Source: Paenibacillus dendrobii (lineage in GTDB: Bacteria; Bacillota; Bacilli; Paenibacillales; Paenibacillaceae). Taken from it: a stretch of DNA of 64,000 bases. Location: the NCBI RefSeq assembly GCF_009807035.1, contig NZ_WUBI01000001.1, positions 124,001-188,000 on the forward strand, read 5' to 3'. Made by a program: the position numbers and the translations under genes. Positions within the stretch are counted from its first letter, which is position 1. Each line of letters starts with the position of its first letter. Shown piece by piece: positions 37,694 to 46,028 of the stretch. Below the pieces are notes generated by a model. It was not told the origin of the DNA. It saw only the letters and a program-made list of their open reading frames with translations, and did no database searches.

Positions 37694-37722
37694 TTGCAGC
37701 AAACGGTGTCACCGTGTAAAAT
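37694..37722 (+). promoter_or_regulatory. Sigma-A-type promoter of the GH43-type gene
   Basis: TTGCAG (37694-37699), a 17-base spacer and TAAAAT (37717-37722). The predicted start of transcription falls at the edge of the TGATATA-type operator cluster. Confidence 0.6.
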
Positions 37723-37734
37723 GATGATTAGAAT

Positions 37735-37766
37735 TATATATCAAACTAACTAATATGATATATCAT
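37735..37766 (+). promoter_or_regulatory. Candidate operator for the GntR/LacI-type regulator
   Basis: TATATATCA (37735-37743) and the perfect palindrome ATGATATATCAT (37755-37766) form an inverted pair just downstream of the -10 box. TATATCAAACTAA (from 37737) recurs with one mismatch at 40467 upstream of the regulator gene. Binding there would repress the GH43-type gene. Confidence 0.55.
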
Positions 37767-37785
37767 AAGAGAGGGGAAACTAATA

Positions 37786-39105
37786 TTGAGCACTCAGGGT
37801 ATTCCAAAAGCTTTTGTGAAACATGCCGGTCAAAATCCGGCCATTACCAGCATTTACACGGCCGATCCGTCGGCGCATGTGTGGGATGACGGAAGAATAT
37901 ACATCTATGCTTCCCATGACGTCGATCCCCCGCGAGGCTGTGATCTCATGGACGCTTATCATGTTTTTTCCTCGGACGATCTGGTGAACTGGGTGGACGA
38001 AGGCGAAATCCTTCATTCGCGCGATGTGAAGTGGGGACGGCCGGAAGGCGGGTTTATGTGGGCTCCCGACTGCGCATATAAAAACGGCATGTATTATTTC
38101 TATTATCCTCATCCCAGCGGATCCGACTGGAATGATACATGGAAAATTGGGGTTGCGACAAGCGACAAGCCGGCCAGCGGCTTTACCGATCAGGGCTACA
38201 TCGAGGGCTTGGGAGGCTTCGCGATGATCGATCCGTGCGTGTTCGTCGACGAAGACGACAGAGCCTACATGTATTACGGGGGAGGCAGCAAATGCCAAGG
38301 CGGAGAATTGAACGAAGACATGGTATCCATCAAAGGAACGATGCTGGACATGACTGGTCTGGAGGATTTTCATGAAGCCGCATGGGCGTTCAAGCGTAAC
38401 GGGCTCTACTATTTGACGTATGCCGACAATTTGGAGGGTAACAATCGGATGCGTTATGCAACAAGCGATCATCCGCTGGGTCCGTGGACGTACCGCGGTA
38501 TTTTCCTTGAGCCGACCGGATGCTCAACGACGCACGGATCGGTTGCCGAATACAAAGGGCAGTGGTATTTGTTCTACCATAACCAGGACATTTCGGGACA
38601 CGGCAACTTACGAAGCGTATGCATCGATAAATTGAATTTTAACGAAGACGGAACCATTCAAACCGTCGTCCAAACCAAGGAGGGCTTCAAGCCTGTAGGC
38701 GAAACGCCGGTGTCGGAAGCGTCCGTTTCCTATCCGGCGGCAGATGGGTTCACGGGCGGAGGCGCAGCGATCGTGCAGACGACGGCGGCAGAACCGGTTG
38801 TCCGCGGTTTGGAAGCCAAGGGCGCCTATTGTGAATTTCGTCAGATCGACGGCGGCAGCGGCGGTCGCGCCACGATTTATATTCACTACGGCACGACCGA
38901 AGCTTTGGCGAAAGTCAGTCTTGACGTCAACGGCCACGATTATTCCCTGATTAACGCACCTTCCACGGGAAGCGCCGAGCTTTGCCAGGGCATTGCGTAT
39001 TTCACCGTCCGATTGAAGCCGGGCAGCGATAATACGGTCAAGCTGACGGGCGGACATGGCGATATTGCTGTGAGCGGATTGACGTTAAGTCTTTTTAACG
39101 AATAA
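37786..39105 (+). CDS. Glycoside hydrolase family 43-type arabinosidase/xylosidase with C-terminal CBM6-like domain
   Basis: The 439-aa five-bladed propeller enzyme carries the GH43 acidic triad: the base in YTADPSAHVWDDG, the pKa modulator in AMIDPCVFVDEDD and the acid Glu in FHEAAWAFKRNGLYYLTYA. Residues ~320-439 form a beta-sandwich similar to CBM6 (GAYCEFRQIDGG, GIAYFTVRLKPGSD). It starts at TTG 37786 after AGAGAGGGG. No signal peptide is visible, so it is probably intracellular. The likely substrates are arabino- or xylo-oligosaccharides, though members with other pentose or galactose specificity exist. It has its own promoter and operator and faces the regulator gene. Confidence 0.88.
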   Translation: MSTQGIPKAFVKHAGQNPAITSIYTADPSAHVWDDGRIYIYASHDVDPPRGCDLMDAYHVFSSDDLVNWVDEGEILHSRDVKWGRPEGGFMWAPDCAYKNGMYYFYYPHPSGSDWNDTWKIGVATSDKPASGFTDQGYIEGLGGFAMIDPCVFVDEDDRAYMYYGGGSKCQGGELNEDMVSIKGTMLDMTGLEDFHEAAWAFKRNGLYYLTYADNLEGNNRMRYATSDHPLGPWTYRGIFLEPTGCSTTHGSVAEYKGQWYLFYHNQDISGHGNLRSVCIDKLNFNEDGTIQTVVQTKEGFKPVGETPVSEASVSYPAADGFTGGGAAIVQTTAAEPVVRGLEAKGAYCEFRQIDGGSGGRATIYIHYGTTEALAKVSLDVNGHDYSLINAPSTGSAELCQGIAYFTVRLKPGSDNTVKLTGGHGDIAVSGLTLSLFNE

Positions 39106-39123
39106 AAGAACATCGGAATGATA

Positions 39124-39183
39124 CAAAACGGCCCCTCGGTCCAGGATCCTGCGAAAAGGCTTGATCCGGACACGAGGGGCCGT
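39124..39183. terminator. Bidirectional terminator between convergent GH43-type and regulator genes
   Basis: ACGGCCCCTCG (39128-39138) pairs with CGAGGGGCCGT (39173-39183), with an inner stem GGTCC-GGATC/GATCC-GGAC. Read on the minus strand it is followed by TTTTGT, so it is strongest for the regulator gene. Confidence 0.85.
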
Positions 39184-39244
39184 CGTATGTTCATGAACGA
39201 AAGCTTATGAAAATGGTAGGGTTGCCCGGTCTCGGCGCGACACC

Positions 39245-40360
39245 TCAATCCTCCGCAGGTGCGGTGGACGCGCGGGGAACGAGGTCGACAGGGACGACTT
39301 TGCTTACCGGATGGGCCTCGCCGCTCATCAGAAGCTCAGCCATCGTATCGCCGATGACGGCAAAATTTTGATCGACGGACGTGATTTGCGCGCTGCCGGT
39401 TACCGCCCATTCGATATTGTCAAAGCCGGTAATATTCATCTGCCCGGGCACCTGGATTGAAAGCCCGAGACAGCACATATACACGTTGAAGGCGACCTCG
39501 TCGTTTTCGCATTCGATGGCGGTTACGCCCGATTTATGCAGCCCATTAATGATATGCTTCAGCATATGGTAATCCGGGTTCACGTTCAGTTTGACATGTT
39601 CGTCAGGAACCTCCAGCCCATGGTCCTTCATGCATTGAACGAATCCGTTATAGCGGTCGGCCACGCTGGACGCTTCAGACGGAGAGAAGCGGGATACGTA
39701 GGCGATCCGGCGGTGACCGTAATCGATGAGATGACGGGTCAGCATGTACCCGCCTCCGAAATTATCGCACACGACGCTGCTCAAATATTCAATGTCATGC
39801 GGTTTGTCCAGAATAATCACCTGTTTGCCGTGATCCGCGAACATTTTCATAATATCCAAATACAGCTCGCTGCCGGACGGATAAAGAACGAGGCTATCCG
39901 CATCTTGGGCGAACAGGCGAAGGAGGAGGCTTCGCATTTTCATAGGGGAGGGCTCGCAAACATGCAGGGCCAGATGGATGTTTGCCCCTTCCAGCCGCCG
40001 GGTCGCGGCTTCGACGATGCGAAAAAATCCGCCTTGGTTCGCGGCAAACGGCAATATCACGGGGATGGTTCTTGCGCTGCGCAACATCCCCTCGGAAGAG
40101 GCGGTATCCAGGCCTGACGCGTCTGCGGCAGGAGGGGCGAGGCGCACGAAGCTTCCGACGCCGCGCTTGCGGTAAAGGATTCCCGCCGTTTCCAGATCCT
40201 CGATCGCCCGCTTGGCCGTAATGCGGCTTACGCCGTATTGCTCGGACAAGCTCTTTTCCGTACAGATCGGCTTGTCGTAGCGGAACTGGTGGTTTTCGAT
40301 CTGCAAAAGTATATCGTCTTTGATCATTTGATATAATGATTTGGTTTGACCCTTAGGCAT
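39245..40360 (-). CDS. GntR/LacI-type hybrid transcription repressor (AraR-like)
   Basis: The 371-aa regulator has an N-terminal GntR winged helix (about 1-70: SLYQMIKDDILLQIENHQF, SEQYGVSRITAKRAIEDLE, YRKRGVGSFV) and a C-terminal periplasmic-binding-type effector domain (from about 95: IPVILPFAANQGGFFRIV, DYGHRRIAYVSRF, ITGFDNIEWA). This is the architecture of AraR of Bacillus, which senses a sugar. On its strand GGAGAAAATT precedes the ATG at 40360. A TGATATA-type element overlaps its own promoter (40465-40492) and recurs before the GH43-type gene. It therefore probably represses both until a pentose or oligosaccharide binds. Confidence 0.9.
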   Translation of the reverse strand: MPKGQTKSLYQMIKDDILLQIENHQFRYDKPICTEKSLSEQYGVSRITAKRAIEDLETAGILYRKRGVGSFVRLAPPAADASGLDTASSEGMLRSARTIPVILPFAANQGGFFRIVEAATRRLEGANIHLALHVCEPSPMKMRSLLLRLFAQDADSLVLYPSGSELYLDIMKMFADHGKQVIILDKPHDIEYLSSVVCDNFGGGYMLTRHLIDYGHRRIAYVSRFSPSEASSVADRYNGFVQCMKDHGLEVPDEHVKLNVNPDYHMLKHIINGLHKSGVTAIECENDEVAFNVYMCCLGLSIQVPGQMNITGFDNIEWAVTGSAQITSVDQNFAVIGDTMAELLMSGEAHPVSKVVPVDLVPRASTAPAED

Positions 40361-40464
40361 AATTTTCTCCGATTCTCATCCAATTTGAGCGTTTCCTCAC
40401 CTTATCAGCGCCATATACTCAATCTTTTTCTGCGCATGGGTAAACGAACGTATCTCTTTCATTT

Positions 40465-40492
40465 AGTATATCAAAGTAATTCGATTTTTCAA
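40465..40492 (-). promoter_or_regulatory. Promoter of the GntR/LacI-type regulator with overlapping operator
   Basis: On the minus strand TTGAAA (40492-40487), a 16-base spacer and TATACT (40470-40465). The motif TATATCAAAGTAA (+ strand 40467-40479) lies across the -10 box and spacer and matches the element upstream of the GH43-type gene. This points to autorepression. Confidence 0.6.
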
Positions 40493-40505
40493 TTTATTGC
40501 AGGCT

Positions 40506-41336
40506 TTACTTCAAAAGCATCGGGTTCTGCTTGACGGAAGGGGAGTACCCCAGCACCTTTTTATAGGCACGGAAAAACGTAGAATAATCGCCAAAGCCTA
40601 CGGAAGCGGCAGCCTCGCTGGCCGTTTGGCCCTGCAGCATCAGGTTTTGCGCCATGACCACCCGTTTATGGACCACGTAGTTGCCTACGGTCGTTCCGGT
40701 TGCTTTTCGAAAAACCTTGTTCAAATGATGCTTGCTGATATAGAATGCGGCGGATAGATCGTCCAGCGTAAACGAATCGGAAATGTGGTCGTTCAAGTAA
40801 GCGATAATGTCCGATACGGTTCGGGCGGAAGATGATGCATCGGCTCGCGGCTGTAGCGAATAGCCGAACATCAGGATTTGCGACAAAAGGGCTTCGAGAC
40901 GCACGCGCAGTACGAGATTACGAATGGTCTCGTCGGCGAGGCGTGCATCCATCAATTGCTTGAAAAAAGGATAAAAAAGCTCTCCGTCAAGGTCCTTATA
41001 ATAGATTCTCGCCATGCCTTGTTCGGCATGAAACGGGCGCAGCAGCGTGGATTGATTCTCCGGCGGCAGAAGAGCAGGGACGAAATGAAGAGAAATCCTT
41101 TCATAGGGAGACTCGCTTTCGATTTTCACCCCATGAAAAACATGGGGAGCGATCAACAGCAGGCTGTGCGGCTCCGGAACGTATCGCGTCCCCTCCACCA
41201 GGTAACTGACATCCCCTGCAATGAAATAGAACACCTCATAATAATTATGGCAGTGTAGAGCGTATGCGTCGGTTCGCTGCACATCCACGGCATGATGAAG
41301 AATGATTGCGTCGGTATGGATATTTATGGGGAGCAT
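40506..41336 (-). CDS. AraC family transcription regulator with cupin sensor domain
   Basis: The 276-aa regulator has an N-terminal cupin-like AraC binding domain (residues ~15-160: HCHNYYEVFYFIAGDVSYLV, HSLLLIAPHVFHGVKI) and C-terminal paired helix-turn-helix motifs (~185-270: DDLSAAFYISKHHLNKVF, TASEAAASVGFGDYSTFFRA, LGYSP). On its strand GAGGAGGAG precedes the ATG at 41336. It is divergent from the sugar-phosphate isomerase/epimerase gene; tandem TTTTGCAA repeats in the shared gap are its likely binding site. The ligand is probably a sugar or sugar acid used by the neighbouring two-gene operon. Confidence 0.9.
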   Translation of the reverse strand: MLPINIHTDAIILHHAVDVQRTDAYALHCHNYYEVFYFIAGDVSYLVEGTRYVPEPHSLLLIAPHVFHGVKIESESPYERISLHFVPALLPPENQSTLLRPFHAEQGMARIYYKDLDGELFYPFFKQLMDARLADETIRNLVLRVRLEALLSQILMFGYSLQPRADASSSARTVSDIIAYLNDHISDSFTLDDLSAAFYISKHHLNKVFRKATGTTVGNYVVHKRVVMAQNLMLQGQTASEAAASVGFGDYSTFFRAYKKVLGYSPSVKQNPMLLK

Positions 41337-41389
41337 CCGTCTCCTCCTCTGATATCAATCGTGGTTTTAGTCTAATGAACGACCGCTAT

Positions 41390-41418
41390 TTTTGCAAGGT
41401 AGAAGAACGGTTTTGCAA
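41390..41418 (+). promoter_or_regulatory. Tandem direct repeat, candidate AraC-type activator site
   Basis: TTTTGCAA occurs at 41390-41397 and again at 41411-41418, both followed closely by GGT, with starts 21 bases apart (two helical turns). The second copy lies at the -35 position of the promoter whose -10 is TATAAT at 41441. Confidence 0.6.
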
Positions 41419-41440
41419 TGGTGAATCCCTATGGGAAACG

Positions 41441-41446
41441 TATAAT
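41441..41446 (+). promoter_or_regulatory. -10 box of the isomerase/dehydrogenase operon
   Basis: This is a perfect TATAAT. At the proper distance the -35 region reads about ATGGTG/TGGTGA, a poor match, so the promoter probably needs the divergent AraC-type activator. Confidence 0.55.
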
Positions 41447-41493
41447 GAAGGATATGGGCATAGGAAATAATGATTGGAAAGGAGCCGATTTTT

Positions 41494-42249
41494 TTGAATT
41501 TAGGCGCACAGTTGTATACGGTACGATCCTTTTTACAAACGGAAAAAGATATTCGGCGAACATTGCAAAAAATTGCGGAAATAGGCTATACCACGGTTCA
41601 AGTCTCCGCCTTGGGGCCTATCGAGCTCCGAACTTTAAAAGAGATATGCGATGAACTGTCGCTTCAAATCGTTCTGACGCATACCAATCCGGACCGGATC
41701 CTGAACGAAACCGACCGGGTCATCGAAGAGCATGACATATTGGAATGCAATTACATCGGGATCGGCGCGATGCCGGATAAATACCGGGGGTTAGATTGGT
41801 ACAGCTATTTCGCCGAAGATTTCGGGGAAGCCGCAGGTCGGATTGCCGAGGCGGGCAAGCTGCTGATGTATCACAACCATCATTTCGAATTCGAGAAAAT
41901 CGACGGCAAGCGGCTTATCGAGCGTCTGATCGAAGATTTCTCGCCTGAAGAAATGGGCATAACGCTTGATACGTATTGGGTTCAAGCCGCCGGCGCGGAT
42001 GTGTGCGAATGGATCGATATTTTGAAGGATCGGCTTCACTGCGTGCATTTAAAGGATATGTCCGTTCAGGGCACGCAGCAGGTCATGGCTCCGGTCATGG
42101 AAGGAAACATGAATTTTAGAGGTATTTTGAAAGCGCTCGAAAAAGCTAATACAAAGCATCTGCTCATCGAGCAGGACGTCTGCCAGACGAGTCCGTTTGA
42201 CTGCCTAAAGGCAAGTTATGATAATTTGGCTGCCCTCGGCTACCGCTGA
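41494..42249 (+). CDS. Sugar phosphate isomerase/epimerase (xylose-isomerase-like TIM barrel)
   Basis: The protein is 251 aa from TTG 41494, nine bases after AAAGGAG, giving the family-typical start NLGAQLYTVRSFL; ATG 41470 would add eight unusual residues. Metal-binding positions of the fold are visible in YHNHHFEF, MGITLDTYWVQAAG, LHCVHLKDM and LLIEQDVC. Such enzymes include inosose isomerases and keto-sugar epimerases. It overlaps the start region of a Gfo/Idh/MocA gene, the usual pairing in inositol-like or keto-sugar pathways. The substrate is not identifiable. Confidence 0.9.
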   Translation: MNLGAQLYTVRSFLQTEKDIRRTLQKIAEIGYTTVQVSALGPIELRTLKEICDELSLQIVLTHTNPDRILNETDRVIEEHDILECNYIGIGAMPDKYRGLDWYSYFAEDFGEAAGRIAEAGKLLMYHNHHFEFEKIDGKRLIERLIEDFSPEEMGITLDTYWVQAAGADVCEWIDILKDRLHCVHLKDMSVQGTQQVMAPVMEGNMNFRGILKALEKANTKHLLIEQDVCQTSPFDCLKASYDNLAALGYR

Positions 42250-42265
42250 GGAGAAAGGGGACAGG

Positions 42266-43396
42266 ATGATCACATTACGCATTGGCATCATCGGGCTCGG
42301 AAACATGGGCTCGGATCATGCGAAAAAATTGATTCGCGGCACGGTGCCCGAAGTAGAGCTAACGGCCGTTTCGGATATCGATCCCAACCGGCTTGAGGTG
42401 ACCAGAGCTTACTTGCCAGAGACAGTCGGGTTCTTTGGCCGTCCGGAAGACTTGATGGACAGCGGTCTATGCGACGCGTTAATTATCGCGACCCCGCATT
42501 ACGACCATCCAAGACTCGCAATCCAAGCCTTTGACCGAGGAATGCATGTCTTATGCGAAAAGCCTGCGGGCGTGTACACGAAGCAGGTCAGGGAAATGAA
42601 CGAGCGGGCGCAGGAAAGCGGGTTGGTGTTCGCCATGATGTTCAACCAGCGGACGAATCCGTTATACCGGAAAATGCATGAGCTCGTCCACGGCGGTCAG
42701 CTCGGCGCCATCAAGCGGGTGAATTGGATCATTACCGATTGGTACCGGACGCAGGCTTATTACGATTCGGGGAGCTGGCGGGCCACTTGGACCGGCGAAG
42801 GCGGCGGAGTGCTGATCAATCAATGCCCGCATAATCTGGATCTGCTGCAGTGGATATGCGGCATGCCGTCCAAGGTCCGAGCCTTCTGCCATCAAGGCAA
42901 GTGGCATGACATTGAGGTGGAAGACGACGTGACCGCTTATCTGGAGTTTCCGAACGGGGCGACAGGGGTATTCATCACGACAACCGCCGACTTGCCGGGT
43001 ACGAACCGCCTTGAGATTACCTTGGAGATGGGAAAGCTCGTATGCGAAAACAATACGCTGACGCTGCATAAGCTCAGCCAAAACGAACGGGTGTACTGTT
43101 TCGAGTCGAAAGAGGGATTCGCGCAACCTTCCGTTGATGTGTCCGTGGTGCCAGCTGAAGGGGACAACAGCCAGCATATGGGCATCATCGCTTCGTTTGC
43201 AAAGGCCGTGCTCACTGGAGCGCCTTTGATTGCCCAAGGGGAAGAAGGCATCCGGAGCTTGATGTTATCCAATGCGATGCATTTGTCGAGCTGGACGGCC
43301 GAAACCGTCCAGCTCCCCATAGACGAGGAGCTTTATTGGCAGGAACTGAATAAGCGGATCGAAGAATCCTCATTATCGAAAGCACAGCACAATTAA
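42266..43396 (+). CDS. Gfo/Idh/MocA family NAD(P)-dependent oxidoreductase
   Basis: The protein is 376 aa from ATG 42266, after GAAAGGGGACAGG; the frame is open back to 42218 inside the previous gene. The Rossmann motif is GIIGLGNMGSDHA, and the family signature with the catalytic Lys is LCEKPAGV. The substrate domain starts near residue 130 (FNQRTNPLYRKMHELV) with conserved INQCPHNLDLLQW. It probably oxidises or reduces a sugar, inositol or glycoside at one carbon, together with the preceding isomerase. No clear terminator is visible after it. Confidence 0.91.
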   Translation: MITLRIGIIGLGNMGSDHAKKLIRGTVPEVELTAVSDIDPNRLEVTRAYLPETVGFFGRPEDLMDSGLCDALIIATPHYDHPRLAIQAFDRGMHVLCEKPAGVYTKQVREMNERAQESGLVFAMMFNQRTNPLYRKMHELVHGGQLGAIKRVNWIITDWYRTQAYYDSGSWRATWTGEGGGVLINQCPHNLDLLQWICGMPSKVRAFCHQGKWHDIEVEDDVTAYLEFPNGATGVFITTTADLPGTNRLEITLEMGKLVCENNTLTLHKLSQNERVYCFESKEGFAQPSVDVSVVPAEGDNSQHMGIIASFAKAVLTGAPLIAQGEEGIRSLMLSNAMHLSSWTAETVQLPIDEELYWQELNKRIEESSLSKAQHN

Positions 43397-43499
43397 AGGG
43401 ATAAAGTTTCGGCATTAACGTATTTCTAACCGCAAAATTCTTCTATAAATAATCATATACTTCTAAACTGTCGGTCACGATTACGCGATAGACTGCGAA

Positions 43500-44000
43500 T
43501 TACAATTCCTTTCTTTCCCCGGTGATCATATCCTCATGATAGACTTTCGCAGTCGTCTTTGTGACGCTGTACCAGCCATATGTGGCAATATGATCAGGAT
43601 AATCCTCGAAAACATGTATGGAATATTCTTTGTCATCGGCGCTGTCGATCATCATTTTCAGATGATACTTGTCAGCGTCTTTTTTTATTTTCTGGTAGAC
43701 CAGCTCCATGGCTTTGTCTTCGCTGATGGCCGTTGTGACAGGCTGTTTGCCGATGTACAAATCGCTGCCTTGCAAAGCGACATCTTTGCCTATGGACTCG
43801 GATACAGGCCGAATCGGCACGTAAGTGGTTCCTTTATAGATGAAGGCTTCGGCTGATTTGGTTTTGGTTCCGTCCATATATAAGCTGATGTTTTTCCAAA
43901 CGACCTGAATGCTTGTGCCGGAGGCTGCAAAAGCGGTCACGCCCGTTGCCATGGAGCCCATTAGGAGTCCGAGCAGGAGCCCTTTCAGCTTGTCTTTCAT
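43500..44000 (-). CDS. Secreted protein with copper-amine-oxidase-N-type stalk domain
   Basis: The protein is about 166 aa from the methionine of MKDKLKGLLLGLLMG, which follows a GAGG site on its strand; the longer open frame upstream lacks export features. A signal peptide ends near AFAAS. The next ~60 residues (WKNISLYMDGTKTKS, FIYKGTTYVPIRPVSESIG) match the short stalk or copper-amine-oxidase N-terminal repeat common in Paenibacillus surface proteins. The C-terminal half (about 90-166) resembles a PepSY-like beta-alpha fold but is not securely recognised. It stands alone, convergent to the dehydrogenase gene. Confidence 0.8.
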   Translation of the reverse strand: MKDKLKGLLLGLLMGSMATGVTAFAASGTSIQVVWKNISLYMDGTKTKSAEAFIYKGTTYVPIRPVSESIGKDVALQGSDLYIGKQPVTTAISEDKAMELVYQKIKKDADKYHLKMMIDSADDKEYSIHVFEDYPDHIATYGWYSVTKTTAKVYHEDMITGERKEL

Positions 44001-44219
44001 GCCATTAACCTCTTTTCTGTAAAAAATGATATTCTTATTATAGTGGCGAATAACATTTCTTGGAAGGATTATCGATGTATAAGTATGGGAAAAAACGTCG
44101 AAATGATAGATATTCTGCGATTGCCCGAGAAATAAAAAGGTAAGGCATATGGGAGCGACGTTTGCGGATAGGATGATCATAAGTATATTTCATATCCTAG
44201 ATGGCAGGAGATGTTCACT

Positions 44220-45260
44220 TTGATGCGAATCGGATTAGCAAGAGAAAATGCATCGGTTTGGGTATATGATTATGCGCGAAAAGATGAAGGATATCTAGGT
44301 GCCTACTTCAGCGGGTCGACGGTTGGGCGGTCCGATGAGGATATGTTGCCCGTGGGTTCCGATGTGGATATTGTCGTCGTCAAAGAGGGAGAACTGCCTC
44401 CGCAGAAGCTAGGAAAATTCATGTTCCGGAATACGTTGATCGAGGTGACTTATATATCATCGGAGCAGCTGGAATCGGCGGAACGGGTTTTACGGAGCTA
44501 CCACCTCGCGGGAAGCTTCCGTATGAATACGCTGATTGATGATCCCACGGGAAAACTCAGCCTGCTTCAAGCGCAAGTTTCCAAACAGTTTGCGGAGAAG
44601 AAGTGGGTGCAGCTTCGCTGCGAGGAGGCGAGGAACCGGGTCCAAGCCGGCCTTTGCTCCTTGAATTCATCCAGCCCTTTATATGAGCAGGTCATGTCAT
44701 GGTTGTTTCCGACGGGAGTAATGACGCATGTTCTTTTAGTGGCGGCTCTGCGCAATCCGACGGTAAGGCTGCGGTATTTGGCCGCGCGGGAAGTTCTTTC
44801 GGAATATGGGTACGAAGAGTTTTATCCGAAGCTGCTTCATGTGTTGGGATGCGAAGATTGGACGCCCTCCAAAGTACAGCGGCATGTAGACGGACTCGAA
44901 CAGACCTTTGATACGGCGGCATCTGTCGCCCAAACGGCATTTTTTTTCAGCTCTGACATTACATCCGAAGCGCGTTCCATCGCCATTGACGGGAGCAGGG
45001 AGCTCATCCGGACAGGCAATCACCGCGAAGCGGTCTTCTGGATTACGGCTACGTTTGCAAGATGCCACCACATATTAGCCGCGGATGCTTCGGACGCAGT
45101 TAGGCGCTCGTTTGAGCCCGCTTTTGACTCGTTGCTGGTTGATTTGGGGGTACATACTCCTCAGGATCTTGTCCACCGCAGCGAAGAGGCCATTCGATTA
45201 ATTCCGGAATTGTGGGAGATTGCAGAGAAGATCATGCTTGCCCATCCGTTAGTGACATAG
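44220..45260 (+). CDS. Nucleotidyltransferase-fold protein of unknown target
   Basis: The protein is about 346 aa. AGGAG ends directly before ATG 44211, so translation more likely starts at TTG 44220 or ATG 44223. The N-terminus carries a polymerase-beta-type signature: GSTVGRSDEDM then VGSDVDIVVV, giving the Gly-Ser and Asp-x-Asp pattern that binds metal and NTP. The rest is helical (YHLAGSFRMNTLID, VQLRCEEARNRVQAGL), like a nucleotidyltransferase with a helical accessory domain, as in aminoglycoside or tRNA-type enzymes. The gene stands alone and convergent to a DUF1796 gene. The substrate is unknown. Confidence 0.8.
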   Translation: MMRIGLARENASVWVYDYARKDEGYLGAYFSGSTVGRSDEDMLPVGSDVDIVVVKEGELPPQKLGKFMFRNTLIEVTYISSEQLESAERVLRSYHLAGSFRMNTLIDDPTGKLSLLQAQVSKQFAEKKWVQLRCEEARNRVQAGLCSLNSSSPLYEQVMSWLFPTGVMTHVLLVAALRNPTVRLRYLAAREVLSEYGYEEFYPKLLHVLGCEDWTPSKVQRHVDGLEQTFDTAASVAQTAFFFSSDITSEARSIAIDGSRELIRTGNHREAVFWITATFARCHHILAADASDAVRRSFEPAFDSLLVDLGVHTPQDLVHRSEEAIRLIPELWEIAEKIMLAHPLVT

Positions 45261-45316
45261 TATAGGGGAATTCTTAAGGGCTAGTTCCTGTTTAAGAAAT
45301 CAGAAAGTGAATCAAT

Positions 45317-45949
45317 CTACGTTTTGCGTAACGAAATACAACCCAGGAGAGATTTCCATGCCTCGTAGTCGCCTTCCCAGGTGTTCCCGTGAGGGATTTG
45401 AACAATGGAAATACGATCACTGTCCGATGGCAGAGGTTTAATCCCTGATTCGCTGCCATTGAGGACAAAAAGAAAATGCAGATTCGGGTTCTGATACGCT
45501 TCGGTAACGGCATGATGAATTTTTAACGCGTCAGCCGGATCCGTTAGGGTCCGAATGAGGAACACCTTATCTTCGGAGGACAAGGCCGTTTCAAAACGGT
45601 GTATTCTCCGTTCAAGCTTTTCCCTGAAAACATGATAATCATGGAGCGGCGGCAGATTCGGGTTGTTTTTGAAATCATGGAAGGATAAGCAGGTGGTCTG
45701 CCTGTCGCGCACATAGTAGCAGTTCTTCGATTTGCCGTAAACCTCCAGATGTTCAAGTTCCATAAACCCATGAAAACGACTGGTTACAACCTTGCATACG
45801 GCGTTTGTCGACGCAAAGTTGAACCAATCCAGCGGACCTGCAACATTTCGCAAATGATTCCGTCTTAATTGGGAAGCCACCTGACAACTGTGGCCGAGAC
45901 TAAAGATGATATCGAATGTTCGATTGATCAGTAGGCCCACCTCCTTCAC
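45317..45949 (-). CDS. DUF1796 family putative cysteine peptidase-like protein
   Basis: The 210-aa cytoplasmic protein starts with the family signature FDIIFSLGHSCQVASQLRR then GPLDWFNF, in which a Cys lies near the N-terminus. Later motifs include FLIRTLTDPADALKIH and FLFVLNGS. The outer start is GTG 45949, but AAGGAGG lies within the first codons and points to a start near codon 7 (CTG 45931), matching the family's usual N-terminus. DUF1796 proteins are annotated as putative papain-like peptidases; activity is unproven. The neighbours give no functional clue. A weak convergent hairpin (TTCTTAA/TTAAGAA, 45271-45298) lies beyond its end. Confidence 0.8.
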   Translation of the reverse strand: MKEVGLLINRTFDIIFSLGHSCQVASQLRRNHLRNVAGPLDWFNFASTNAVCKVVTSRFHGFMELEHLEVYGKSKNCYYVRDRQTTCLSFHDFKNNPNLPPLHDYHVFREKLERRIHRFETALSSEDKVFLIRTLTDPADALKIHHAVTEAYQNPNLHFLFVLNGSESGIKPLPSDSDRISIVQIPHGNTWEGDYEAWKSLLGCISLRKT

Positions 45950-46028
45950 TCTTAGATCGGTTTATCATATTCGATAGAGTCGGAAATGGATTGGATGAGG
46001 GCGATTCTGTGAAGGAGCTGAACTTGAG

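Noticed and set aside
39536..40117. Plus-strand open frame of 193 codons
   Set aside because: It is antisense to the GntR/LacI-type regulator, whose helix-turn-helix and sensor motifs are clear; no ribosome site precedes it.
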